Position numbers and translations under genes: made by a program. From contig JARUPY010000164.1 of NCBI GenBank assembly GCA_029817715.1, positions 1,554,001 through 1,618,000 of the forward strand: 64,000 nt of DNA. The letters are read 5' to 3'. Shown here piece by piece: positions 46,888-58,299 of this stretch (its first letter is position 1; each line of letters begins with the position of its first letter). Source of the stretch: Melastoma dodecandrum (taxonomy: Eukaryota > Streptophyta > Magnoliopsida > Myrtales > Melastomataceae). The notes under the pieces were generated by a model. It did not search any database. It was not told where the DNA came from and saw nothing but the letters and a program-made list of their open reading frames with translations.

Positions 46888-48035
46888 TCAGTGGAGGTTC
46901 AAATGTATCCCATTAACCATCAAGGTGTGCGGCTCACCATTTAAGTATGACAAATGATAAGTGTTTTTAGGGTACATTTCGTTGATCCTAAAGGGACCAT
47001 CCCAGGTAGGAGACCATTTGCCTAGAAAATAATCTCTCTTCCCAATCGGAAGGATCATCTTCCAAACTAAGTCTCCTTTCTTGAAGGATTTGAGAACAAC
47101 CCTTTTATTATAACTACAGGCGACCATTTCCTTTTGAACTTGAATTCGATTCAAAGCTTGAAAGCGTACTGCCTCTAAGTTTTCTAATTCAATGTACATC
47201 GATTCTTCATAATCGATAGGGTTATTTTCCTGATGTGCTAAAAATCTTCTCGATTTATAGCGAACCTCGATCGGGAGGATGGCATCATGGCCATAAACTA
47301 AGTTGTATGGAGTTTGTCCGATGCTCTCGCGTTTAGTGACACGCAAAGCCCAGAGTACATCCAACAACAAAGTATGCCACGATCGAGGGTTATCATCAAT
47401 CTTCTTCTGAACAGCGTTCTTGATGATCTTATTAGTCGATTCGGCTTGTCCATTCGATTGAGTGTAGTAAGGGGAAGAATTTGTTAAAACAAACCCAAAT
47501 TCCACCGCAAAGTCTTTCATCAAACTGCCATTGAAAACAATAGAACTATCGACCCCCACGTTTTGAGGGATGCCAAATCTATAAATAAGGCTCCATCGAA
47601 GGAACTCTATCACTTCGATCTGGGTAACGTTCTTATAAGCCTTCACCTCGACCCACTTTGTGAAATAGTCTATGGCCACAAGGATATAAGAATCTCCATT
47701 ACTCGACCTCGGCCTTATTTCACCGTTAATGTCTATTGCCCACGATCGAAATGGCCATGGTTTGATCACATGATGTAGATGGATTGCGGGTGCATGTGAA
47801 ATTGGTCCACGTTTTTTACATTTTTCACATCCTTTAGCCATATTGATGCAATCTTTCATCATGAACGGCCAAAAGAAACCATGCATCCTAATCGACCAAC
47901 ACATATTCGGCCGAGCATGATGAAGACCACAAAGTCCTTGGTGTATTTCTAGCATAATAGGGATCGCTTCATCCATATCGACATACCTTAAAAGAACACC
48001 ATCGTTCTGTTTTCGATAAAGTACATTATCAATAA
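46888..48035 (-). pseudogene. Tat-type Ty3/gypsy integrase
   Basis: The longest frame of the element (362 residues from 47,976, with matching sequence extending upstream to about 48,035). It has an HHCC zinc region (H12, H19/H20, C50, C53), then the catalytic triad D82, D143 and E179 with exactly 35 residues between the last two, and a C-terminal chromatin-side region ending in a stop. The residue after D143 is Ser rather than the usual Asn. HAPAIHLHH...PWPF-x-SWAID and SNG-x-x-YILVAIDYFTKWVE match the Tat lineage. This domain alone looks intact, but it is cut off from the rest of the polyprotein by stops and a frameshift. Confidence 0.88.
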
Positions 48036-48232
48036 CTGTATAAAATCACGCCGACAACTTTACTTGGCGGGTTGCCCCTCCCAGGGTAGGAGAAGAATTC
48101 CGCGAATGGTTTTCTCCAATCAGTTGTCGATCTGAAAATACTAACAACGTTTACATGGTTTTACTTGTCCTCCAATTTCTTGCATCAATCGATGACTTAT
48201 TCTGAAACCAGAAGTATGTTGTGCCAATTTAT

Positions 48233-48682
48233 TTACCACTGCATTGTCCTCTCTAAGGATATGTTCAAAATAATTTCCTTAAAGAAAGAAGGCAACTCAC
48301 GGGCTTTGTCTAAGTATCTCCGAAGGTGATCGAAGGTGCACATGCTTGATCCTTTGACATGATTGATAACAAGCTGTGAATCTCCGCGAACTATCGCATA
48401 GGACACTTGAAGATCATCAATGGTTTGTAAAGTGATTATGAGGGCCTCATACTCGACGGAATTGTTTGTTAGCATGGCGTCGATTCTATAGGCTACTTTA
48501 TGCTTAACCTTCAAAGGAGATAGAATATAAATTCCTAGTCCAACACCATCGCTAGACACAGAACCATCGAACCAAACTTCCCAAAATTCTTTAGGATTTT
48601 GAGAGCTTGTTAGTTTAGAATCTGTATATTGGGCTAAGAAATCGGCCAGCACTTGTCCTTTGATCGATGCCTGGGGTCGGTA
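48233..48682 (-). pseudogene. Tat-type RNase H domain
   Basis: Contains FDGS, NN-x-VEYEALI and GDSQLVI motifs that supply the D, E and D metal ligands of an RNase H fold (residues 29, 68 and 91 counted from the Met at 48,652). The frame is the same as the reverse transcriptase to the right but separated from it by an in-frame stop at about 48,683. Near 48,240 the conserved continuation (AVVNKLAQHTSGF) is in another frame, so a frameshift separates it from the integrase. Tat elements commonly have this extra RNase H. Confidence 0.85.
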
Positions 48683-48685
48683 CTA

Positions 48686-50599
48686 AAGATCAAAAGAAGA
48701 CAAAACAAGGCTCCATTTGCTAAGCCTTCCCGATAATACAGGGCTGTCGAACAACATTTTTAACACAGGAGCATTCGACACTACATATAACGTATTACTT
48801 CCGATATAATGTCGAACCTTCATGACAGCGTAGTATAATGAGAGGCATAGTTTTTCATTGTTAGTATACCTCTATTCGACTGGAGTAAGAATCCAGGACA
48901 AGTAACAAATAACTCGTTCCTTCTGCTGGTTATCTTCCTGTACCAACATCGATCCTAAGACCTTGTCACCAGCTGCGATGTACATCGAAAATGGTCGATC
49001 TTGTTTTGGAGGAACTAAAACAGGCAGATTGATGATGTATTTTTTAATAGCATCGAAGGATTCCTGATGTGAATCAGTCAATTCAAAACTCCCTTATCCT
49101 TTCAACAAGTTGGAGAATGCCGTTGTTCGACCGGCGAGGTTGCCTATAAATCATCTTAAATAATTCATTCGTCCTAGAAAGGCCTGAAGCTGTTTCTTGG
49201 TCGGTGGAGGTGGAGGATCCTGAATTGCTTTAATTTTGCCCGAATCGATCTCTATGCCTCGATGGTGTACAAAAAATCCCAAAAATTGACCAGCGCGAAC
49301 ACTAAAGGCACATTTCATGGGATTCAGTTTCAGGTTGTGTTTTCTCATTTGGAGAAAGGCATTTCGAAGATCATTGACATGACAATCATACAATATCATC
49401 ATATAAATTTTGACCATTGACCCAATCAGTGGATTAAATATGAAGTTCATCGCTCTTTGATAAGTCGCACCGGCATTCTTTAAACAGAATGGCATAACAA
49501 CCTATTCAAAAATGCCAAAGGGACAACGAAACGCAGTTTTATGAACGTCATCTTCAGCGATGAAGATCTGATAATATCCAGAATAACCATCCATGAAGAA
49601 CATAATCTTATTTCCAAATGTCTTGTCGAAGAGTTCATCCGCTATCGGCATCGGATATTCATCTTTTGGAGTTCCTTTGTTAAGATTTCTAAAATCAATG
49701 CAAACTCGAATCTTTCCATTTTTCTTTTTTATAGGAACAATGGAAGAGATCCATTCTGTGTATTGAGATGTCCTTATGTATCCGACGTCGAACAGCTTCT
49801 TTACTTCATCAAAGTCTTGCTGTCTAAGTTCCGTTGCCAACCGGCGTGGGGCTTGTTTTACGGGTTTGAAATCTGGCTTAATAGGTAAAGTTTGTTCGAC
49901 TAATCGTCGATCCAAGCCAGGCATCTCAGTGTAATCCCATGCAAAACAATCTTTGAATTCTTTCAGATGGGTTAATATAGATTGAAATAGATCTTTATCA
50001 ATCGACCCACTTATGAAGGTTGGACGCTAGACCTCGTTGTCGCCTAAGTTTACTGTTACTAAGGGATCTCGAGGCGACATTAAAGTGCATCGATCCTCAA
50101 GAGAATCAGTAATAGATTTATCACAATATGTTGTTTTATTCATAGTAGGATGAATTACAACACCGGTCAAATCAACACACACTTTCAAGCCAGGATTCGA
50201 CTCATCCTCTTCAGCACGCTGGTCGAGACTATCTACATCCAGCGAACTAGTTTTCATACACATTTCTAGACTAATTACTAGTCTAGTTAGCCTATACACT
50301 CGTAGTCGCTCTAAGACATCAGCGACTTCCTGATCTTTATCAAGCATCTTCAGTCTCCCGGAGGAGTCTTTCGGGCTCCAAGTCCGGGTCATCCCCATCA
50401 GCATTCTTCTCTTCATTGATGGAGAGAGGCGTAGTCCCTCCATCGATGGGTTCGACATTTTTCTCCTCAATAGTAGGGAGCAATCCAGCCGCTTCTTTAA
50501 TAGAGTAGAGTATTCCAGCAAGTTCCGCTTCCTTCTCAGCCTGTGCTTCGGCTTTGATAACCGGTGGCACAACGTCAGAATCCCATCCAGAAGGGGCAT
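48686..50599 (-). pseudogene. Tat-type reverse transcriptase with linker
   Basis: One frame with several stops. Linker and VTVNLGDNEV-x-RPTFISGS (50,050-50,000), FKDCFAWDYTEMPGLD (about 49,960-49,915), fingers and palm with FMDGYSGYYQI (first catalytic Asp) and HKTAFRCPFG, then MPFCLKNAGATYQRAM, and the RNase H-like connection domain to 48,872. In-frame stops lie at 50,027, 49,502, 49,151 and 48,872, with others near 49,097 and 48,683. The YxDD active site is not read in frame (see 49,391-49,410). The first domain of the pair is therefore inactive. Confidence 0.88.
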
Positions 50600-50739
50600 C
50601 GACTATAGGATGAGGAGGACCTCCATACTTAATCAGGTACTCAAACTTTCCTGTCGATTCTCCCAAAGGTCCAACATTTGGATATCCAATAGAGTACATC
50701 TTCTTCACACCATGTCATCGACAACTCCGATGATATTTC

Positions 50740-51552
50740 CTATATAGATCTCGATAGGGTTAAAGCAAGTATTAATAGACGAATCAGCTTTAACAATATC
50801 AACTCAGAATCAAGCCAAAGCATAAGTTCTCGATGAAGAATAGAAGGAATCACTACTGCTTTATGCAGCCAATCTCGACCCAAGAGACCGGTGAAAGTTG
50901 TATCGACATCTACTATAAAGAAAACAGTATTCATCATAGACCCCCCAACTTTCAATTTAAGTGGAAAAATGCCTACACATTTCGATATAAGGCCATTAAA
51001 ACCCGTTATGGCTACATCGGTGTTAGTAACATCAGCCTTATCATACCCCAAGTATTTGAGGGTACGCAGAGGCATCACGTTGACCGTTGCACCATTATCG
51101 ACCAAAACTTTCTTCAAAGAGACCTCATTGAACTCTGCTTCGATGTATAGAGAATGCATTTGGGATTGCATCGAAGGAGTAGATTTGATAAACCAATTTA
51201 CGGGGAAACCCGTAGGACAACGAACGACTCGATGAGTCGAAGTTTTGACAATACCTAGGATAGATTGATCGATCAATGGTCCTGCAAACTCTGTAGGTAA
51301 CATAATCACGTTACACTCTACTGGGTTGTCTGGGACATCGAACTTGATCGGATTATAATCCGAATCATCGAAGGTTTTCTCGATATCATCATCCTCAGAT
51401 TCCTTTTCTTTTTCCTTAGAAGGATCATCACGACGAACATGATCATATACTATAAAGATGTTATCACGATCGATTGCTGTAAAGACAGGTCGAATAGAGC
51501 TACCTGTGTTTCCCGAGTGGCATTGCTCTCCACCAATTGTTCTTGTATACAA
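50740..51552 (-). pseudogene. Tat-type retroelement protease
   Basis: Frame of 270 residues. An acidic leader (residues 40-75) is followed by a retropepsin core: LVDNGATVNVMP (catalytic Asp at residue 152) and GLLGRDWLH near the end. VD-x-GA-x-VNV-MP is the form typical of Tat-lineage proteases. An acidic linker in a different frame (50,708-50,340) follows towards the reverse transcriptase, so frameshifts separate it from the rest. The upstream gag of the same element is not recognisable; a gag of another type abuts at about 51,545. Confidence 0.82.
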
Positions 51553-52265
51553 CCCGAATATGGTTAGCTCTTTATCTTCTCATCTTTCAGTTTTGCATTT
51601 TGCTGTCTCACCAATGCATAAGCCTCGAGCAACGACTTAGGGCAATGCATCCTCATTACGTTCGCAATCTATTTCTTGACTATGACTAGAAGAAAACTTA
51701 TAGTATATTCTTCAGGCAAACATATCCTTGCCACAAGTAATTCAAACATCTCTAAAAGTCCTCTAGTCTCCTGTCTGTCACATGGTCATCAAGTCAGTTA
51801 CAGGATCGTAAAACAAATTACCTCCAAGTGCAGTGCTTGCACGTACTATTCCCAATGTGGCGTCGTTTTAGTAACCCGTTTCCACATATACATCTAGTGC
51901 TATTGTAGCGCCTTCTCCTCCAGGTGAATTGCAACCACCTTCACTTTCATATCCCATGGAGTCCCATACAATTCAAAGAAGTTCTGGCACTTATAATGCC
52001 AGCCACGCAAGTCATTTGCATTGAATGAAAGAAGTCCACTATTGTGTTCCTCATAAGCATAGAATAATGGTTACTTCCACCATCTTTGTGTTTTAGGATT
52101 GTGTATGACAAAGTTCTATCAGCATAAGTAACTTCTCCCGACCTTACCTCATGGATTGCTGCTAACGCTTGTTTAGCCTCAAATATCTCCATTGCATCTG
52201 TCACTGCCCTCTGTCGAATTTGTTCGAAGTTGTTCTCGGCCATCTGGAGAAAGAAGAGGAGGTGC
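51545..52265 (-). pseudogene. Ty3/gypsy-type gag fragment of a different element
   Basis: Read on the minus strand, the region has a capsid-like core: DLRGWHYKCQNFFELYG-T, AIHLEEKALQ followed by a stop, then RICLPEEYTISFLL and PKSLLEAYALVRQQ. These match the retrotransposon gag pattern used by chromovirus-like elements rather than Tat gag. The N-terminal part is in another frame and several stops are present. Its position directly upstream of the Tat protease mimics a gag-pol order, but I think the junction joins two different elements. Confidence 0.6.
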
Positions 52266-52281
52266 ACGAATATTGAGTTAA

Positions 52282-52608
52282 ATGTTGTGGGATTTCTTAC
52301 ACCAAAGGGCAAGAAATCATATGAATGATAGAAGAAGTGGACATCATCCGACTACTGCCACTGAATATTTCAATACGAAGCATTCTTCAACTAGAAATAT
52401 AATTGAAAGATGCTTTGGGATGATTCTCAGAAGTCCTTCATTCTATTCAATCAAGATTCAAAATAGAATTACTTTAGCTTGTTGCCTTCTACACAATATT
52501 CTTAAGAGAGTGATGCCAACAGACGCAGTGGAAGACTCCTTTGATTGGGACATCAAGACTTCACTGAATGTTCTTTGTTTAGAGAAATATGACATCATCT
52601 ATGTTTAA
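52282..52608 (+). pseudogene. PIF/Harbinger transposase, C-terminal fragment
   Basis: Contains EYFNTKHSSTRNIIERCFG and LACCLLHNILKR, hallmark strings of the PIF/Harbinger (DDE_Tnp_4) nuclease C-terminus; the Glu of IIER is the third catalytic acidic residue. A short internal deletion after FG removes the usual KRW segment, and the first two catalytic residues are absent. Plant genes of the ALP1/HARBI1 type are domesticated relatives, but this is only a fragment. Confidence 0.75.
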
Positions 52609-52849
52609 CAAGTGGTTGAATAAACATAATCATGCAGGTTGAGTTCATTTTATCGATTTTTCGACTTTTTATAGATGTAATTGACACATTTTTTAGTCAT
52701 GATCATTAATGTATTTTTCTTTTCACAACATGTTTCATGAATTTCCTAATTTTATTTGTACTGTTAATATTATGGTATTCTGCATTTTGTTGAAATGGAT
52801 ATTGGTGCAGGAAAATAGTAGCATTCGATAGCTACCAAATGAAATTAAG

Positions 52850-53330
52850 TGAAGGAAGAAGAGGGCCATGAAGAAATAAACGAGGTTGGAGTAATGAAGA
52901 GGATTGTTTTTTGTAGATATCCTCCTTGATTTACACAGTGAATGTAAAAGCCAATCAAGGTTTCAAGACTAGATTTTTTTATGTTGTTGTTGATCAATAG
53001 GGAAAAATCTTCCCGGGAGTGGTATTGAAGTAAGACCACATATTAAGTCTAAATTAAAGACATTGAAAGATCATTTCAATATTGTTCTCGACATGATAGA
53101 GTCGACAAAAGGAACTAATTGCGGCTTCGGTTGGGATCCTATTATGAAATGTAAGTGCACATTTTATTATTTTCTCAGGTTAGTGTGCTGTTATCTTATT
53201 ATATTATTTTATCTTACACATATGATTGAAACTAAAATTTCTTTCAATTGAACACAATCACAAAAATGCGGCAAAGTTTAGAGAAAATTCATTTCAATAT
53301 TATGAAGAACTTCACACCATTTTTTGCGGT
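52850..53330 (+). pseudogene. Myb/SANT-like protein fragment (Harbinger ORF1 type)
   Basis: Broken frames spell KRGWSNEED, a start typical of the Myb/SANT-like domain, then KSKLKTLKDHFNIVLDMI and NCGFGWDP, and after an intron-like gap of about 90 bases (53,155-53,249) HNHKNAAKFR...YYEELHTIF. This is the DNA-binding accessory protein that accompanies PIF/Harbinger transposases in plants. Stops and a frameshift near 52,960-53,040 make it a remnant. It lies just downstream of the transposase fragment on the same strand, as in a Harbinger element. Confidence 0.65.
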
Positions 53331-54002
53331 AGGTTATGTTAATGGAAATGAGATGGTTGATTTTGTGGTTGCTGAGGATGATATAAATAGGGAGGAATAG
53401 ATAATTGAGAATATTCTCAATGAAGGTATGATATTGAGACTTCAGTTTCATCTTCACGGAGTTTGGTTGAAAGAAATGTGATGGATAACTTAGTAAAAAG
53501 AAGAGAAAAGTTATAACTGTAAAAGAAGTTATTGTTGTTTTAGAAAAGACATCGAGTTGATAGAAAAGGCTACATATGCACTTGGGGTTGCTATCCTCTA
53601 AGATTTCTAAAGATGTTATCAAGAGTGAGGATGCGATTAAAAGTGAGAAAACAGTGAATATTAATGGGGATTTTAGAGAACTATCCAAATTAACAATGGA
53701 GGAACCATACTGCAGCTCGTTGAATTGAATCGGATGTTGATCTTCGTATATACTTTCAGCATAGAAGATGATGAGAAAGAAGCTTGGATGAAATATCTTC
53801 TTAAAGAGAACATATGAATCATATGAACCGTACTGTCAGAGTGGTTTGTTTCAAGGATGAACCGAATAGCCCCTCAAACATGACTCTAGTGCGATTCCCA
53901 CTTCATGTCTATCTAACTTGCATGTGTGAACTGAAATATTGGTTAGGCATGCACGAAAGTTCTCATGTGTCTGTAACTTGGTAGAAGATAACGGTTTTTA
54001 TT
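53331..54002. other. No gene recognised
   Basis: AT-rich sequence with broken frames. The minus-strand open frame at 53,278-53,688 overlaps the Myb/SANT-like remnant and has no domain. Confidence 0.4.
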
Positions 54003-54352
54003 GTGCAGAAATATGCATTTAGCATCCAAACCCTTATGATTGACTTTGACATATGTGGAGGCGGTCCTCATTTTCCATTATCTCATGTCATCGTCCTAAG
54101 ACTGGAACACAATGGCCTTTTAGGTTTTGTAGTAGTGACATACGGCTTGTGTTTTTATCATGGCATTGTTATTCTGATCATGCTCATGATTTATATGCGC
54201 CATTTCAATCCATGGGTATGCTGATGCATGTGGCTCTGTGTCGGGAGGCAGTCTACTCTGATCAGGGAATGTTAGAGGCTACTAATCCATGGCAAGAATG
54301 TATACCAAGCTTGCAGGATGAAGTTGTTCGAACGTGTAGTGTTTCTTTATGA
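54003..54352 (+). other. Exon-like unassigned sequence
   Basis: A plus-strand frame (54,053-54,352) ends with a protein-like stretch rich in Trp, Cys and Pro (PFQSMGMLMHVALCREAVYSD and LEATNPWQECIPSL) of balanced composition. I cannot assign it to a family. It has no clear start and could be the last exon of a decayed gene. Confidence 0.25.
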
Positions 54353-55931
54353 AATTGTGAAAATAGATGAGTTGAAGTTGCTACCTGGATGTAGCCATGA
54401 TTTCCATATTAACTGATACTTGGCTTTTGTCGAATTCAGAGTTCCCTTGTGTTTGGTTTTCTTTATTAGCATAAAATACCTACTTAGCTCATGGTAAATA
54501 TAGATCGACTTTGACAAGACATGCTTGGAACCATGTCTTCGTCTTATTTGATTTGATAAGAAGGGATGTGTGGTTCCCAACCTAAAATCTATCATCTTGT
54601 CATGCACCTAGATTTATAATTGAGAATTCAATTTTTGTTGTGATGTTCGAGAAGAGGATATACTCTCGAGAATGAAAAAATGGTTTAAGCAATTATTTTG
54701 ATAAGGTTAACTGGTCCGTTAGCCCACCTAGTCAAATAATAATATTTTTGCAATACTGAATAAGGACGATTTAGTAATTTTATGCATTTATTTATTCCAT
54801 TCCATCTCACTTCATAAAACAAAGTAATGGAATCACCATTCCGTTTCATTACCATTTTCATTCTATTCCATTACCATATCCATTCCGAAAATCAAATGGG
54901 TCATTAGTGTTCTTATCGAAAAAGTGAATTATCTTCTTCACTTTATTTGAATTTGTGTGGTTATTTATCCCTATCTTAGTGGTAAAACTAGTTAGTTGTG
55001 AGATCGGGAAGTGAGCGAGTTTGGGAAAGTTGTTGAAGTTAAACCATAAATTGGATAACCTATGTTAGAGTCACGTCGAAAATGGAGCTAATTGTGAGAA
55101 GGATGGATCGCCTTCGATGGCCATTGAAGGTTGATATATAGGTTCCAAATAGTCAATTGAATAAAAGAAAAAAAAGAGCGATTAGCTCGGTATGGAAAAT
55201 GCGTCCTTAAAATATTTGGGAGAAGGGTAAGGAGATAACTTAAGAATGTAATAATTAGATATAGGAATAAACGAGATAGAAAAACATTTAGAAAAGTTGA
55301 TAATCCTAGGGTTTTATACTAATTGAATCAACATGCTATCTTATCATAATATGATTATTTTCGTGACGTTTAAAAAATTTCTCTATCAATTATCCTACTC
55401 ATGTTTACGTTAAAATGAGTATTTTAATTTGCGTCGATTAAAAGCGTGATAGCAAACCACGGACAGAGCTTAGATACATTTGCCCATAAGCCACTTTTTT
55501 CACATAGTGCAATCTAAACCCACCCACTTTTGAGTATCAACTTACAAACAAGCTAATACACACACACACACACACCCCAAACCTAAACACTTTCTTAATA
55601 AAAATCCCTCCTGTCTATCATCGTGAAATTTCCTAATACTAAGAATTGACAAATTCGTACAGCTCATTGGTTAAATTGCCATTCAAGTCACCGCTGAATG
55701 TGCTTTGCTTATTTTTGTAAAGAAGCCCCACCAAAACGCTCCCAGAAAATGAGGTGATCGATGCTTGAAAACAAGTTGCCGAGTGTTTTAGGTAACGAAG
55801 ACACTGACGACATGTTCAGTCCAAAACCACTGATAAAATAATCTGGGGAAGGTCAGGTGAAATCCAAACAGATTGTAATAATTCAACGACAAACTGACCT
55901 CGAGAAACAGGAATCAAACCATGCTTGTTGC
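54353..55931. other. Spacer with MITE-like and microsatellite sequence
   Basis: Bases 54,790-54,905 are made of CCATTCC/TTCATTACC repeats ending in AAATCAAATGGGTCATTAG, like the inner part of many plant MITEs, but no paired terminal repeat was found. A (CA)n microsatellite lies at 55,557-55,575. The end, 55,440-55,931, probably contains the 3' untranslated region of the dehydrogenase gene on the minus strand. Confidence 0.4.
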
Positions 55932-57641
55932 TCAGCATGAAAAATCTGGGCCGTTACCCAGAACACTCATCGTCTCGTCCCAAACTCTGCGGCAGCCCTC
56001 CATGTCATCCACAACTGAGGAAGTCCTCCCCGGCCCATTCTGGTTGTAGTACGTGAAACCATCCGGGTTTACCTCTATCTCGGACCCAGCAGCGGCCAAT
56101 AGAACATTCCTAGCCCCTGTTGGCAAGGGATCGACTCTTAAAGTGATTGTGCGACATTCGGCTGAACCATGCAAGAAGAGCAAGGTTACCTTCGGAAGAA
56201 TGCATCATCCAGATTCCCCTCATCCTGCCTTGTGCAAGCTGTAATTATCCCATTATTGTTACTCTCGAGTCCTAACGAATTTCTTTTCTTACATACAGGG
56301 CAAATCTTAGCAAAGTGTCACCGAATAAAATCAACTAACTGTACCAAGTTGGTTGCGACGGTTCCTGGGTGCACTGCTATGCAAAGAATCGAGTTCTTCC
56401 CTTCGAGCGTGAGCTTCCTGCTCAATGCTTTTAGGAACATGAGCTGCAACAAACAATAGCAGCTGTGTTTTCTACCGACAGAAACTTTTGAGTGATGAAT
56501 GAATTGAGAAAATCTGTATACATTAACGAGCTTGCTAGATCCATAGGCCTTCATGCTTCTAAATGATTTCTCTTCAATGTTTCCATTCCAGGATTTTGGC
56601 TCCACCGATCCCCATTTATGCGCCTGGGAAGATATCGTACTCAGAGCCATTCGGAAATACAGATTTCATTGTGGTTCCTGCCCTTTCTGGGGAGTATAAG
56701 CTATGGCATACCACTGAATTGACGTTGACGATACGAGCAGAGCTCGGCATGAGTAGGAAGGGAAGGAGTAAAACGGTTAGCAGTGCAGGTGAGATGTGGT
56801 TCACTTGGATGTGTTTCTCCAGCCCATCACCAGATAGTTGCCGAGACTCTGCCAGTGGCAAATGGTGAGCTACTCACAAGAACCAATGGTCTTGTATAAT
56901 TCCACGACTCCGACAATAATTTGGCTCAACTGACCTCCAAGGAGAAGGATGCCGGCATTATTGATGAGAATGTGCAGAGGCTTTTTCTTTTCGGTCCAAT
57001 TCGTGCCAAACTGCCTGACTGAACTCAATGACAGCAAGTCCAGCTCCATCACCTGCCGTTCAAAGCAACATTTGACAGTGACAGGATTCATTCAAAAGGG
57101 ACAAAAAATCTTAACCTTGACAAACAGGATTGATCAGAATTCTGAAAATCAGTGGAAAAGCGTATTCAGATAGCATGATGATACGTGACCCAGTCTGACT
57201 GAAACACGATCTCTACCACGAGATTCAGCGTTTTGCGACCTTCCGCCTCTTCTTCCCATTGATCGACAGTCTTCCTAGCACTATCCACTCTTCTGCAAGC
57301 CATAACAACATGTGCACCAGCGAACGCGAGTTCCCTGTTAAACAAAAAAAAAAAAAAACAGAAAAACAACCACTCAACTAGTGCCTGCGGCCACGAACCA
57401 CAAATGGACTATCCTTGTGAGGACCTAACCTGGCGGTGTAATATCCGATGCCATTGGTGGCACCAGTAATGACAACAACGAGACCAGCCAGATTACTGGG
57501 GACTACCAGCGGGGAGGAACGGATCCAGAAGTACATGTTGATCCGCTGCAGCAGGACTTCAGCCGTTAGTTCCCATGCCAGAATCATCGTTTCCGAAACC
57601 GACGACCCCTTCGCTGCTATTATCTCCAGCAACTTCCTCAT
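55932..57641 (-). CDS. Short-chain dehydrogenase/reductase, eight exons
   Basis: Exons read right to left: 57,641-57,430, 57,334-57,217, 57,052-56,935, 56,848-56,712, 56,623-56,522, 56,443-56,345, 56,238-56,190 and 56,116-55,932. All introns are GT-AG and all phases fit, giving 339 residues with no break. Motifs: a hydrophobic N-terminus (15-45), the nucleotide-binding TGATNGIG (59-66), AGAHVVMACR, MELDLLS, NNAG (141-144), the catalytic Ser in NVNSV (S194), YGSSK with Y222 and K226, and HPGTVATNL (254-262). It should be an NAD(P)H-dependent oxidoreductase, possibly membrane-attached; the substrate is unknown. It resembles plant retinol-dehydrogenase-like and FEY-type SDRs. The start is the first Met in frame before the Rossmann fold; a Met further upstream is not excluded. 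A weak TATA-like TTTATATTATA lies on its strand near 57,806-57,818. Confidence 0.85.
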
Positions 57642-58299
57642 CACTTTGGGGATGGCGAAATGAATCGAATGAACTTCAAGTGGGGAAACGCGAGATTTCT
57701 TCTTCTTTGGACAATAGAAGAAAAAAACAGACGAAATGGGTTGACTTATGTGTATTTTGAGGCCAATGATAAAAAAACATTCAGAGAAACCCTGCATTTA
57801 ATTAGATTATAATATAAACTAACCCAACATAAATAAAGGATTAAAAATGAGTTAATACTTAATACACTTTTTGATTGGTTTACCCTATCACTACACATCC
57901 ATTGTAATATGTAACAGTGGAGACAGCTTAGACTCTAGTTCTGATCATCAAATCTGTCGTTTTGTGGTTAATTTATTAGGAGGCTGAAGAAATCAATCTG
58001 TTTAAGCAAGAAAATCCGGATATCTGTCATCTTTTCTGGGCGTTAAAATCGGGGAAATAATAAAAAATTTTCTGAATTAATCGTTTTAAATAATAGGACA
58101 GCTGGCATCTGTTCCTTCTCATCGGCTAATAAATATAATAACAAACAAAATTCACGTGATCCTCCAGACATGTTAAAACAAACATATTATTTTCGCCAAT
58201 ATGAACAATCACTTATAGATCAGAAACCATAATGTAATATTAATCCACCATGAAATGAGAAATATTGGTTTTCTTGAGCAATTAACGGGATAGAGTTAA
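57642..58299. other. Upstream region of the dehydrogenase gene and spacer
   Basis: AT-rich, with no ORF of note. It should contain the promoter of the minus-strand dehydrogenase gene. Confidence 0.4.

Noticed and set aside
49541..49888. Plus-strand frame opposite the reverse transcriptase
   Set aside because: Antisense shadow of a well-recognised domain.
56616..56861. Frameshift in the dehydrogenase exon 4
   Set aside because: At first the frame seemed to break near 56,620. A GT-AG intron at 56,624-56,711 with good donor and acceptor restores the phase and the NVNSV to YGSSK spacing, so there is no lesion.
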